Notes: generated by a model not told the origin, from the letters alone. Shown: positions 26,075 to 34,103, counted from the first letter of the stretch. The stretch is 64,000 bases of DNA from Bradyrhizobium sp. Y36 (GCF_002531575.1 NZ_NWTI01000024.1:1-64000), one strand, 5' to 3'. Translations and numbers: made by a program.

Positions 26075-28306
26075 CTATGCCACGACTGACCGGAGCACCG
26101 GATCCTTGATCGACCGGTGGATGGTCTTGATGCCGGAGGCCATGAAGGCCGCGAGGAGCGATCCCGGCTGACGGGCCAGCGTCGCGGCGCGGACTTCGGA
26201 GGGCCGCAGGCGCCGACGCTTCGCACGCTCGATGCGACGGAGCGTGTCTTGGTTGGTCTTCGACCGTTCCGGCCAATTGCCAGTCTCCGTGAAGCGCTTC
26301 CATGCCTCCGCGGCGAGGCTGCGCATCGCTTCCGCGACGTCGTCGTCGGCGTAGTCGATGGTTTGGGCCGTGCTTGCCGGTGCTGGTACCTCCGGTGGGT
26401 CGGTCAACGGTGGGTCGGTCAACGGGGCTTCGCAGGCGGCTGCCTGGCCGGAATCGCGGTCGGCCTGGCAGGGGTCGGCCTGGCCGGGACCAGGGGTGAA
26501 GGCAGGCGAGCCACCGCCACTCCGAAACAGGGCCCTTAATTCCTTGGACCTGCCACCATTGCCCTTTTCGGCCTGAATCCTTGATTTCGCAATGGCATAG
26601 GCCGCTTCGAAGTGCCTCTGCACCGTCTTGCGGCAGCGGATTCCCTTGGCGGCGACGAGATCGACGGTCGGGGTCCGGCCGCAGATCATGTCGAGCCGCA
26701 TCGCCTCGGCGAGGGCCTCGACCGTCTTGTCGATGCGGACGGGGCCGGAGAAGGCGCCGCCGACGGCCTCGCGCTGCTCCTTCGTCATGGTCGGCTCGAT
26801 CAGGTGCGCAGCTGCGCCCCGGCGCCGGCCCTTCGCATCCATCTTGCTCGAGTCGAAGGTGCGGGCCGTGAAGTCGGCGACGCGCTGGATGAGCTTCGCG
26901 AGCGTGGCGATCTGGTCGCCGGTCGGCCGCAGCGTGTCCGTGAGCTGGTCGGCGATCTCGGCCGCGATCGCGTCGGCGGTCACCTTCTTGCCGGCCAGAT
27001 GCAGCGTCTTTGCCATGGCGAATCCGGCCTCGCGGACGACCGGGAACCAGCCGCCGGACTCCTCGCCGAGCGACGCCGCTTCCTTGGCGGCGGCGAGCAG
27101 ACCCGGCAGCGGGCCGGTCGGCGTCAACGGCGATCCGAGTCCTTCGTACCACTCGCCGAGGGTCGGCATGCGCTCGGGCTCTACGATCCTGGATTCGACG
27201 AGCCAGGACAGCGGGTTCTTGCCCGAGAACGGATGCGCGTTGCCGCCGCGGTCGCCGCCGAATGCTTCCTGGGTCGCCTTGATGACGGCCTTGAGCATGT
27301 CGTGCTGGCGCGGCGGCGAATGCGGCCAGACCTCGGAGCCGTCGGGCAGGATGAAATACAGGTGTGGCCGGATCACGCGACCGGGGCGGCGCTCGTCGGG
27401 AATCCAGTCCACGATATGCGGCCGGCACGGAAGGTCGTGCTCCTCGACGACGTGCTCGATCCAGGCCCGGAAGGCTTCGTAGGACTCGAAATCGCGGTCG
27501 ATATCCACGCGCCAGATATCGTGGCAGACGGCCGAGAAGAACACATAGATCCGGTCGAGCGCGTTGATCTTGCGGACGTGGCGCCAGCACCCGTCCTTCT
27601 TGTCGCCGGCGAGCAGATTGCGGCGGAAGGCACGGCCGCAGGACGCGGCGAAGCGGCGGTAGTGATGGTGGAGGCTGCTCTTGAACCCGCGTTTCTGGAA
27701 CGGGGCGCGGTAGCATCCGGCCGTGACCTCGCCACCGGGCCAGACGAACTCGCCGCGCTGGTTCCTAGTCGACTCGTCGGCGCGGCGCTTGGCGAACTCG
27801 ATCCCGCTCTCGACGCGATAGACCAGTTTCATCTGCTCGGGGGTCGCGCGGCCCTCGCGGACGGCCTTTTCGGCGCCCTCGAACCCGCGCCGGCGCGCCT
27901 CGGAAAGCGTCATGCCGCAAGCGGCGCAGGCGTCGGCGAGGGCCTGTTCGCGCTTCTCCGTCAGCGTGGCGCGGTGCTCGGCGTCCTCGTCGCGGGCCTT
28001 GGAAACCTCGTCGTAGCGCGCATCGAAATGGGCGGCGGTGCGCTGCTTCGGGTCGCGCTTTTCGGTGCCGGGACCGTGTTTGCGGGGACCGGGCGGCGGA
28101 CGCTTGGGTTTCCGCTTCGCCTTCTCGTCCTTGAATTCCTTGACGGCGCCGACGATGCCCTCGACCAGCTCGGCCGGCGACGGGCCGGCTTCGGTCTGGT
28201 CCGGCCGCTCGACGAGCACGAATCCGGGAACGCGGCGAATGAAATCGCCGCCCGCGCGGACGTGCGCAGGCGTCAAGGATCCGGAAATGGTCGGTGCTGT
28301 GTCCAT
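26075..28306 (-). CDS. ColE2/primase-type replication initiator (replicase family)
   Basis: 743 residues from the ATG at 28306; ATGs at 28333 and 28429 are also in frame. The central region carries replicase-family (AEP-like) motifs: RVDIDRDFESYEAF (Asp pair about 267-272), IRPHLYFILPDG (His about 315), and GNAHPFSGKNPLSW (about 357-368), the counterpart of the KNP element in ColE2-type Rep proteins. The N-terminus is basic and helical; a helix-turn-helix-like CRKTVQRHFEAAYAIAK and a Pro/Gln-rich linker come near the C-terminus. Such proteins prime and initiate replication at their own origin. Iteron-like repeats lie just upstream. Family call by remembered motifs, not by search. Confidence 0.7.
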   Translation of the reverse strand: MDTAPTISGSLTPAHVRAGGDFIRRVPGFVLVERPDQTEAGPSPAELVEGIVGAVKEFKDEKAKRKPKRPPPGPRKHGPGTEKRDPKQRTAAHFDARYDEVSKARDEDAEHRATLTEKREQALADACAACGMTLSEARRRGFEGAEKAVREGRATPEQMKLVYRVESGIEFAKRRADESTRNQRGEFVWPGGEVTAGCYRAPFQKRGFKSSLHHHYRRFAASCGRAFRRNLLAGDKKDGCWRHVRKINALDRIYVFFSAVCHDIWRVDIDRDFESYEAFRAWIEHVVEEHDLPCRPHIVDWIPDERRPGRVIRPHLYFILPDGSEVWPHSPPRQHDMLKAVIKATQEAFGGDRGGNAHPFSGKNPLSWLVESRIVEPERMPTLGEWYEGLGSPLTPTGPLPGLLAAAKEAASLGEESGGWFPVVREAGFAMAKTLHLAGKKVTADAIAAEIADQLTDTLRPTGDQIATLAKLIQRVADFTARTFDSSKMDAKGRRRGAAAHLIEPTMTKEQREAVGGAFSGPVRIDKTVEALAEAMRLDMICGRTPTVDLVAAKGIRCRKTVQRHFEAAYAIAKSRIQAEKGNGGRSKELRALFRSGGGSPAFTPGPGQADPCQADRDSGQAAACEAPLTDPPLTDPPEVPAPASTAQTIDYADDDVAEAMRSLAAEAWKRFTETGNWPERSKTNQDTLRRIERAKRRRLRPSEVRAATLARQPGSLLAAFMASGIKTIHRSIKDPVLRSVVA

Positions 28307-28480
28307 GCTGTCGGTCGATCCACTGGACAGCATATAGTGGACGCCCGCAAGCGTAAAGGCACCAACGTGCGCCACTCGCGAATCCTTGCCGGAGGGCCGC
28401 AGCGGCGCCCGCCGCGGCCTCGGAGACACGCCAGGAACGCGGAAATGAGTCCGGACCCGGACTCGATTCCGGGCCGGGTC

Positions 28481-28649
28481 ACGTTTCTAGACTCGAAATG
28501 TTGTGGGCCGACGTTCGGGCGACAATTCAAGTCTAGGAACGTCGATATGGCGGCATCTGCGCTGTAGCTCTAAAAATCAACCGCTTGAGAAAGCGATGTT
28601 TTCTCGAACGACAATTCGAGTCTTGTAACGTCGGAATCTAGAAACGTCC
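28481..28649 (+). repeat. Iteron-like repeats, putative replication origin of the element
   Basis: Related copies: 28520-28544 and 28609-28633 (plus strand; both CGACAATTC-A/G-AGTCT...AACGTCG, 25 bp), 28481-28503 (inverted; same core GAGTCTAGAAACGT), and a half copy 28634-28649 (GAATCTAGAAACGTC). An AT-richer stretch with the hairpin CGCTT-GAGA-AAGCG (28582-28595) lies between the two full copies. Positioned between rep and the RHH gene, this is the expected site for Rep binding and origin activity. Confidence 0.65.
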
Positions 28650-28656
28650 GCCGCGC

Positions 28657-29136
28657 CTATTTCCGCTTCAGGCGATGCGACTGATCGATGTCTCGCTCGT
28701 TCGGATCGGAGTGTTCGCCCTCCGGCTCCAGATGTCCGCCGTGCGGCGCGGGCCAGTAGGAATCGGCATCTTCGAACCAGTCGCGCGGGGGCGCCATGCC
28801 GAAAAGAAGTTCGTGGGCGGTGGAAAACCGCTGCCATCTGTCGGCTGTTTTCAGCGGATCCCGGCTCCGCATGTCGTACGGCGTCGTCCCCGGCTTGATG
28901 CGGCCCATGGCGTCGAGCTGCGGGTTGCGGGGGTCTGCGGTCAGCCATCGGATGAGCAGGCGCTCGATGTAGTGCGACCGGGAGACGCCGGACTCGTCGG
29001 CGCGCAGCGACAACAACTTGAGTAGGTCGTCATGCGCTCGGAGCGTGATGCGCTCCGAGCGGTTCTCGTCATCGCCGCGCGTGGCGGGCCCCGGCTTGCG
29101 GCGAAGCTTTCTGTTCTTTGGGAATCCAGTAACCAT
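28657..29136 (-). CDS. Ribbon-helix-helix-like regulator of the element
   Basis: 159 residues. A basic N-terminus (KNRKLRRKPGPATRG) precedes RSERITLRAHDDLLKLLSLRAD and SGVSRSHYIERLLIRWL, which has the beta-helix-helix layout of CopG/Arc/MobC proteins. The remainder contains PYDMRSRDPLKTADRWQRF and an acidic tail. It could repress its own and the divergent ATPase promoter, or act in plasmid copy or transfer control. The domain call rests on pattern only. Confidence 0.6.
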   Translation of the reverse strand: MVTGFPKNRKLRRKPGPATRGDDENRSERITLRAHDDLLKLLSLRADESGVSRSHYIERLLIRWLTADPRNPQLDAMGRIKPGTTPYDMRSRDPLKTADRWQRFSTAHELLFGMAPPRDWFEDADSYWPAPHGGHLEPEGEHSDPNERDIDQSHRLKRK

Positions 29137-29216
29137 GATCCTGCTAAATCCTTGCTTTTAGCGCATCTTTGTGCGCACATAGATACCCAATGGTGGCAAC
29201 TTGGCACAGGTGATAC
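29137..29216. promoter_or_regulatory. Divergent control region with a palindrome
   Basis: 80 bp between the RHH gene and the AAA+ gene. It contains the perfect palindrome TGTGCGCACA (29170-29179), itself beside GCGCA (29161-29165). This is a natural operator position for the RHH protein. No clear sigma-70 boxes can be assigned. Confidence 0.4.
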
Positions 29217-30707
29217 ATGGCTTCCAAGGATTCGTCGAGGGCCAAGAAGCGCAGCGGCACCGCCGATCTGCTGCGCCTGATCGCCGAGGACCGGGCCGAG
29301 AACGGCGGCCGGCGCCCGCCGCCGCCTTCGGGGCACCCTGCCCTCAATCTGCTGTTGGTCGGCTGCTGGGACGATGCCTTCGGAGTCCTGCACCAGCTTT
29401 CCGAGTCGGTCATCGGCGAGGCGCGCGCGCAGCGGCTGCTCGACGTGTGCGGCGACCGCCAGGCCGTTCAGGTCGAGATCCGCGAGACCGTCGACGCCCT
29501 CTATTCGCTCGGCACCCACGATGCCGGAGCGCTGGCGCTGGCGTGGAGCATGCTGGCGTGCCGCCCCAGCTATCCGCCGGGCTTCCGTGCCGTGCTTCCG
29601 CAGCTCCAGTACGCGCTCGACGCCGCCGATCTCGACGCTGATCTTGATGTCGACGTACGCGAGCGCCTCAGGATCTGGTGGGCCGCCGGCGCCGGCGACT
29701 ACGTCCGGGAGAAGCGCTCGATGTTCGCTGTGACCGTCGCCGTGCTCGCGGGCGAGATCGAGAAGGAGTCCGCGCTGGAGCCCGTGAAGCCGTTCGAGCC
29801 GGTCGACGTGGCCAAGTGGTTTCGGACGCCGTATCCAGGCCCGTCTCTCACAGTGATGCCGGCGGCCAAGGCTACGCGGTTGAACAACCACAACAAGCCA
29901 TTCGCCGAGATCCTCGACAAGGAGCTGCCGCTGGTCTGCGCTCGCAATCTCGACCAGGCGCGGAAGCGTCTCGGGCATGAGTTTCCGCACGCGTCGGCCG
30001 CGCTGTCCGTGCTGTTCAAGGACTTGCGCGAAGGCGAGCCCATCAAATTGCGCGCGACCATTTTGTCGGGCAGCCCAGGCTGCGGCAAGTCGAGGTTGGT
30101 TCGCAAATGGGCCGCCGCGGTGGGCCTGCAGCACCAGTACCGCTATGACGCCGCGACCTCCGCCGATGGACAGTTCGGAGGAACGTCCAAAGGCTGGTCG
30201 AATACCGAGGCCTCGGTGCCGGCGCGCGCCGTGCTGCAGTCGCGCACCGCGAATCCTTTGGTGTTCATCGACGAGATCGACAAATGCACGCGGGCTGGAT
30301 CGCAGAATGGTTCCTTGATGACGTCTCTGGCGCCCTTCCTGGAGCGTGAGACTGCCGCGCGCTATCGCGACCAGAGCCTTGATGCGGAGCTTCGACTCGA
30401 TTGGGTAAGCTTCATCTGCACCGCCAACGACGTCACGGTGCTGCCCGATTATTTGCGCGACCGCTTCCGCATCGTTCGCGTTCCGGCGCCGCAACTAGTC
30501 GACCTGCCCTTGCTGGCGGCGTCCATTGTCGACGACATGCTACTCGAAGAGGGCGACGAATGGGCCGGCGCCGTGGCGCCGTTCGCGCCCGACGAGCTGC
30601 GGGTCATGGCGAAGGCCTGGGAGCGTGCTGGCTTCAGCTTGCGCAAGCTACAGAAGATCGTGCTCGCGACCCTCGAGGCCCGCGACGCCTGCCAGATGAG
30701 GCACTAG
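29217..30707 (+). CDS. Lon-like AAA+ ATPase of the element
   Basis: 496 residues. The first 270 are helical with no known domain. The AAA+ module has Walker A GSPGCGKSR (285-293), Walker B LVFIDEIDK (348-356), sensor 1 ICTAND (400-405), arginine finger LRDRFRIV (413-420) and sensor 2 FSLRKLQKI (473-481). The context GWSNTEASVPARAVLQ before Walker B matches Lon-type AAA modules, but no protease Ser/Lys domain follows, so it remodels rather than cleaves. It starts the rightward gene string of the element and is divergent from the RHH gene. Possible roles are replication, packaging or defence; unknown. Confidence 0.8.
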   Translation: MASKDSSRAKKRSGTADLLRLIAEDRAENGGRRPPPPSGHPALNLLLVGCWDDAFGVLHQLSESVIGEARAQRLLDVCGDRQAVQVEIRETVDALYSLGTHDAGALALAWSMLACRPSYPPGFRAVLPQLQYALDAADLDADLDVDVRERLRIWWAAGAGDYVREKRSMFAVTVAVLAGEIEKESALEPVKPFEPVDVAKWFRTPYPGPSLTVMPAAKATRLNNHNKPFAEILDKELPLVCARNLDQARKRLGHEFPHASAALSVLFKDLREGEPIKLRATILSGSPGCGKSRLVRKWAAAVGLQHQYRYDAATSADGQFGGTSKGWSNTEASVPARAVLQSRTANPLVFIDEIDKCTRAGSQNGSLMTSLAPFLERETAARYRDQSLDAELRLDWVSFICTANDVTVLPDYLRDRFRIVRVPAPQLVDLPLLAASIVDDMLLEEGDEWAGAVAPFAPDELRVMAKAWERAGFSLRKLQKIVLATLEARDACQMRH

Positions 30708-30708
30708 C

Positions 30709-31032
30709 ATGTCGAACAGCGGCTGGAAGCAAGACCTGGCACGCGACCTCGAAGCCTACAGCTTGGGCGAGGAGCCGTCGCCCTTCGAGATGCTACGCGC
30801 GCCGGTGATCGAAAACTGGACCACCGAGGTCAGGCGGATCGGCAAGGAGTTCAAGCTGGTCGTGCGCGGCCAGGCGAAGCGGCACCCGGACTACGACGAC
30901 GGGGAGGACATCCGCACGGCGGCGATCCACTGGTTCGATCGCAAGGGCCGCTTCGCGAGGAGCGCGCACCGCCTCTACATGCTCGGCGAGCAGCGCGGCG
31001 ACGAGATCCCAATCGACGGAGTGGACCTGTGA
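30709..31032 (+). CDS. Small hypothetical protein (DUF6634-like)
   Basis: 107 residues starting one base after the ATPase stop codon. Core: APVIENWTTEVRRIGKEFKLVVRGQAKRHPDYDDGEDIRTAAIHWFDRKGRFARSAHRLYMLGE in pieces. The order ENW, G-x-A-KRHPDYDDGE-I-T, ARSAHRLYMLG resembles proteins I know as DUF6634 from rhizobial mobile elements. Function unknown. The close spacing implies the same transcript as the ATPase. Confidence 0.65.
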   Translation: MSNSGWKQDLARDLEAYSLGEEPSPFEMLRAPVIENWTTEVRRIGKEFKLVVRGQAKRHPDYDDGEDIRTAAIHWFDRKGRFARSAHRLYMLGEQRGDEIPIDGVDL

Positions 31033-31178
31033 CCGCCTACCTGATCGCGTTCGCCGTCGTCGCGCTGCTTGCCGTCGTGGTTGGCGAGCTGTCGGAGCTT
31101 CCGTGGCGACGGCGCCTGGCTGACGCCGGCAGGTCGCGCGTGCCGGCGCCGGCCGCGAGGGGGCGCCGCCATGCCTGA
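31029..31178 (+). CDS. Tiny membrane protein (49 aa)
   Basis: The GTG overlaps the previous stop (GTGA) and the end overlaps the next ATG. The first 20 residues (TAYLIAFAVVALLAVVVG) are one membrane span, followed by a short Arg/Pro/Ala-rich tail. Overlaps on both sides are typical of compact phage or plasmid gene strings. No family known. Confidence 0.5.
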   Translation: MTAYLIAFAVVALLAVVVGELSELPWRRRLADAGRSRVPAPAARGRRHA

Positions 31179-31386
31179 GGTCTATCGCGCTTTCCAGGTG
31201 CATTTCGCCAAGGCGGAGATCGAAGAGCTCCTGCGCGAGCGGGCGAAGGCGCTCGTTCTGACGCGCAAGGATTCAGAGAAGCTCGATGTCGCGACGGTGC
31301 GGCACGTCGAGGGCGAGGCCGTCGTGACCATGATCATCGGGCCGCCGAAGATGATCGATCTGCAAGCGAAAGGTAAGCGCCGATGA
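31171..31386 (+). CDS. Small hypothetical protein (71 aa)
   Basis: ATG at 31171 with a GAGGGGG stretch upstream. The protein MPEVYRAFQVHFAKAEIEE is followed by a basic helix, KLDVATVRHVEGEAVVTMIIGPPKMID and a Lys/Arg end. It ends 4 bases into the next gene. Unassigned member of the element's gene string. Confidence 0.55.
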   Translation: MPEVYRAFQVHFAKAEIEELLRERAKALVLTRKDSEKLDVATVRHVEGEAVVTMIIGPPKMIDLQAKGKRR

Positions 31387-31739
31387 GCGACGCCGACTAC
31401 CTCTCTCTGAAATGGGGCTCGCTGAAGTCGATCCGGATGCGCACACCCGCCGTCGAGGCGGCATTCGAACGCTACGAATCCATCGGGACGCACCATGGAA
31501 GCGCGCTGTTCCATAAGGACAGCCTCGAGCAAAAGGCCGCGCTGTGCGACCTGATCGACGCCGTCGCGGCGGCCGGCGGCCAGATCCAGGACGAGTGGAG
31601 CTGGAAGTTCCTCACCGTCGACGAGGCCAAGCGCTACGTCCTGGGGGACGAGGCCCGCGCGCAATCGATCGCGGGCGAGGTGATCGTGCGGAACGTGATG
31701 CGGTCGCTGCTGAAGAAGGGCTCCGAGGAGAACGAATGA
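31383..31739 (+). CDS. Hypothetical protein of the element (118 aa)
   Basis: ATGA overlap with the previous gene. Sequence MSDADYLSLKWGSLKSIRM, then EAAFERYESIGTHHGSALF and LCDLIDAVAAAGGQIQDEWSW, ending in a charged helix. It is acidic and soluble. No domain recognised. It overlaps the next gene by four bases. Confidence 0.6.
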   Translation: MSDADYLSLKWGSLKSIRMRTPAVEAAFERYESIGTHHGSALFHKDSLEQKAALCDLIDAVAAAGGQIQDEWSWKFLTVDEAKRYVLGDEARAQSIAGEVIVRNVMRSLLKKGSEENE

Positions 31740-31999
31740 CGCCCCTGATGGAACGCCTGCTCGAGCGCCTGCAGACGGGATGGCGGCCGAAGGCCGACGA
31801 GATCGACATGCGGTTCCCGCAGCGAGCGATGGCGCGCTGGGAATTCTGGCCGAGCCGCCACGCCAGCCGACCGCACATGCTGATCGCCGGCTGGCCCGTC
31901 GACGACGACGGCGCGTGGCCGCAATTCACCGAACAGGTCCTATGGATCGACGAGGACCTGGAATGGGCGCTCTGCGAGGACGGATTCTGGTGGCTGTAG
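31736..31999 (+). CDS. Hypothetical protein of the element (87 aa)
   Basis: The ATGA overlap sets the start. The sequence is rich in Trp and acidic residues in the second half (EDLEWALCEDGFWWL at the end) after a basic first half (MERLLERLQTGWRPKADEID). No family known; a small acidic protein with many aromatic residues could be a protein-protein inhibitor, but that is speculation. Confidence 0.55.
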   Translation: MTPLMERLLERLQTGWRPKADEIDMRFPQRAMARWEFWPSRHASRPHMLIAGWPVDDDGAWPQFTEQVLWIDEDLEWALCEDGFWWL

Positions 32000-32100
32000 T
32001 GAAAGTTGTTCACTCAGAAGTCGTCGAGCGCGCGGTGTCGGAAGCGCTCGGCGGAGCGCGCGTCGCCGTCCTAACTGAGGCCCAGTGGCGGTCTCCGTAA
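31999..32100 (+). CDS. Possible 33-aa peptide gene
   Basis: The GTG overlaps the previous stop (TAGTG). The product VKVVHSEVVERAVSEALGG and a short tail ending WRSP reads as one helix. It is supported only by phase and overlap. Confidence 0.35.
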   Translation: MKVVHSEVVERAVSEALGGARVAVLTEAQWRSP

Positions 32101-32146
32101 AGATACCTAAGACGGCTTAGCTTCCCATTCCTTTGTAGGTTTTCTG

Positions 32147-32212
32147 AAGAAGGAATTGGGACATCCGGGCACCCAAAAGAAGGATTTGGGACCGGAAAGA
32201 AGAATTTGGGAC
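32147..32212 (+). repeat. Three direct 16-bp repeats in an intergenic gap
   Basis: AAGAAGGAATTGGGAC (32147), AAGAAGGATTTGGGAC (32177) and AAGAAGAATTTGGGAC (32197), spaced 30 and 20 bp start to start, about 75 bp before the next gene. The repeats are AT-richer than their surroundings. Candidate operator array or second iteron set. Confidence 0.65.
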
Positions 32213-32285
32213 GCCTCCGAAAATTTCGCTTCGTCCTTGCCGGGGCAGCGGCGATGCTCCGCGCGAGAGAGCGAGATTGCGCCTG

Positions 32286-32477
32286 ATGTCCGGAGATCGT
32301 GAAGGCCGCCTGAAGGCGGCGCGCAACGCCATCGCGATCACTGCGATGGAGGGCGGCGCCGCGTCGGAGCGTGTGCAGGAGATCCTCCAATGGTGGATCG
32401 ACGGCGTGATCACATCTGGCGAGGCGCGCACCATGATGATGGAGCACGTAACCAAGCCATCGAGGAAGGAAACCTGA
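32286..32477 (+). CDS. Small hypothetical protein (63 aa)
   Basis: ATG at 32286 (a TTG nine bases earlier is possible). Two helices: GRLKAARNAIAITAMEGGAASERVQEILQW and WIDGVITSGEARTMMMEHVTK in part. Last base overlaps the next ATG. No function recognised. It opens a second short gene string after the triple repeat. Confidence 0.5.
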   Translation: MSGDREGRLKAARNAIAITAMEGGAASERVQEILQWWIDGVITSGEARTMMMEHVTKPSRKET

Positions 32478-32764
32478 TGCCCGCCGACCGCCGCCTGTTC
32501 GACAGCTCGTCGATGACGCCGCCGCCAGCGCCGGAGATCGACGCCGTGACGTGCACGGTCGGCGCCGACGATGGCTGGGTGGATTACGACAGCGCCACCG
32601 GGGTCCACATCGCGAAAGCGAAGGCCGCTGCGGAGCGGGCCGGATGGCGCCAGCACGGCTTCCGCTTCACCCACACAACGCGCGGAAGCTACCTAGCTCG
32701 GGACATGAGCTTGTACGACCTCTGCGACAACGAGAGCATCGAATTGTGGAAACAAGCATCATGA
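32477..32764 (+). CDS. Hypothetical protein (95 aa)
   Basis: TGATG overlap with the preceding gene, AAGGA upstream. Contains CTVGADDGWVDYDSATG, AAAERAGWRQHGFRFTHTTRGSYLARDMS and DLCDNESIELWKQ. No family known. Overlaps the next gene by four bases. Confidence 0.55.
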   Translation: MPADRRLFDSSSMTPPPAPEIDAVTCTVGADDGWVDYDSATGVHIAKAKAAAERAGWRQHGFRFTHTTRGSYLARDMSLYDLCDNESIELWKQAS

Positions 32765-32991
32765 TGGCGTACCGCCTCACCGGGTATCAGCGCGAGCTCC
32801 TGCGCTTCGTCGCCGAGCGCTCGCCGGACGGCCAGGGATTTCACGCCACCGATGTCGTGCCGCAGATCCCGGGCATCGACCCCGGCTACGCGCTGTTGAC
32901 GCTTGAAGGCCGAGGCCTGTGCTGGGTCGAGAAGCCAGACATCGTCGGCTCGACGCCGGCGGGACTGAAGGCAGCAATGGAGAGCGTGTGA
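32761..32991 (+). CDS. Small winged-helix-like protein (76 aa)
   Basis: MMAYRLTGYQRELLRFVAER, then FHATDVVPQIPGIDPGYAL and LLTLEGRGLCWVEKPDIVG, a helix-turn-helix plus wing pattern. It is the last gene of the rightward string and could be a repressor acting on the repeats or the palindrome next to it. Domain call by eye only. Confidence 0.5.
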   Translation: MMAYRLTGYQRELLRFVAERSPDGQGFHATDVVPQIPGIDPGYALLTLEGRGLCWVEKPDIVGSTPAGLKAAMESV

Positions 32992-32997
32992 TGGCGG

Positions 32998-33027
32998 GTT
33001 ATACCATTCTCGCGAAAATGGTATAAC
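32998..33027. promoter_or_regulatory. Perfect palindrome GTTATACCATT / AATGGTATAAC
   Basis: Two 11-bp arms (32998-33008 and 33017-33027) around CTCGCGAA. It is AT-rich for this genome and has no U-run, so it suits an operator or a recombination site better than a terminator. It lies between the last element gene and the convergent phosphoesterase gene. Confidence 0.55.
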
Positions 33028-33074
33028 GCGAGGCCTCTATTTCGGACCGCAGAAAATGCGAAGCGCAAGGGCGA

Positions 33075-33884
33075 CTAACGGAGGCGCGGGCGTGGGGTCC
33101 AGTCCGGGAGCTCGACGACGAGGTCGGGGATGAAACCAGAGTCTTCATGGGAGTACCCAAGCGGGTTGCAGACCACCCTGGTTGGTGTCCCCGGGACGAC
33201 ATAGTCGTGCCTGTTGTGGACATGACCATGGACCCAGAGCTCGGGCTGATGCTCCTCGATGATATCGGACAGATCACTGATGAAGCTGGCGTTGATCGCT
33301 CCGTCGTCGGCGTAGCGTTGATGCAACGACCCTGGATGTACCCCGTGATGCGTGATGCAAACGGTCGGGCCGTCATGCGCCTCTGCGAGCCGATCCGTCA
33401 GCCAGCGGCGCTCCGCTAGGTGGCGCCGGTAGGCCTCCTTCGGAGTGAACGGCGCCGGACACTCCGCGCCGGGCGTGGTCTTTATGAACATGTGGTCGTT
33501 GATGAACTGGCCTGCGTGCAGGCCATGTGCCTGGCTGTCGGCGTCGAACCGATAATCCGTCCACATCGTGCAGCCAATGAAGCGGACGCCGCCAATCACC
33601 GGCACCGCGTCGGCGTCCAAGAAGTTCACGTTCGTTCCGCGCGCCTTGTCCCTGATCAGCGCCGCGGCATCTTCGAGCACGCTTCCGTAATATTCGTGGT
33701 TGCCGGCGACGAACATCACCTCCTTGCCCCACAGCGCGCGCTGGTTGGTCAGCCAGCTCACGGCCCGATAGGCGTGGTGGACGTCGCCGGCGAAGACCGC
33801 AACGTCGAAGTCGAGTCCTTCCGGGACGTTGTAGCCGTGCGAGCCCATCTCGCCGTGGAGGTCGGAAGCGATGAAGATCTTCAT
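33075..33884 (-). CDS. Calcineurin-like metallophosphoesterase
   Basis: 269 residues from the ATG at 33884. All five metal-site blocks are present: IASDLHGE (D-x-H), VFAGDVHH (GD), VAGNHEYYG (GNHE), ITHHGVHP (H) and VHGHVHNRHDY (GHxH). Bimetallic phosphatases of this size act on nucleotides or phosphoproteins; the substrate is unknown. It is convergent with the element's last gene and adjacent to tRNA-Lys, so it may be element cargo or host DNA. Confidence 0.88.
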   Translation of the reverse strand: MKIFIASDLHGEMGSHGYNVPEGLDFDVAVFAGDVHHAYRAVSWLTNQRALWGKEVMFVAGNHEYYGSVLEDAAALIRDKARGTNVNFLDADAVPVIGGVRFIGCTMWTDYRFDADSQAHGLHAGQFINDHMFIKTTPGAECPAPFTPKEAYRRHLAERRWLTDRLAEAHDGPTVCITHHGVHPGSLHQRYADDGAINASFISDLSDIIEEHQPELWVHGHVHNRHDYVVPGTPTRVVCNPLGYSHEDSGFIPDLVVELPDWTPRPRLR

Positions 33885-34027
33885 GGACCGGACGATCGCG
33901 CCCACGACGGCAAGAGGCAAGGACTCGATGTTCGCGGACTTTGGTCCGGATCTGCCCCCGGCGCTGTCACGCCGTCTTCTCGCGAAGGATCGCCAAGCGG
34001 TTTAGTCAACGACTTGAAGGGGATGCT

Positions 34028-34103
<76 letters not shown>

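Noticed and set aside
26612..28567. Open frame of about 650 codons on the plus strand opposite rep
   Set aside because: It mirrors the Rep gene; composition is Arg/Asp/Val-rich antisense text, with no domain. High GC makes such antisense frames common here (others at 47741-49822 minus, 36250-37968 plus, 45108-46649 minus, 19922-21160 plus).
29137..29216. Sigma-54 (-24/-12) promoter suggested by TTGGCAC before the AAA+ gene
   Set aside because: The matching TTGC element at the right distance is missing.
32991..33026. 11-codon frame (MAGYTILAKMV) right after the last element gene
   Set aside because: It merely reads through the palindrome; too short and without its own ribosome site.
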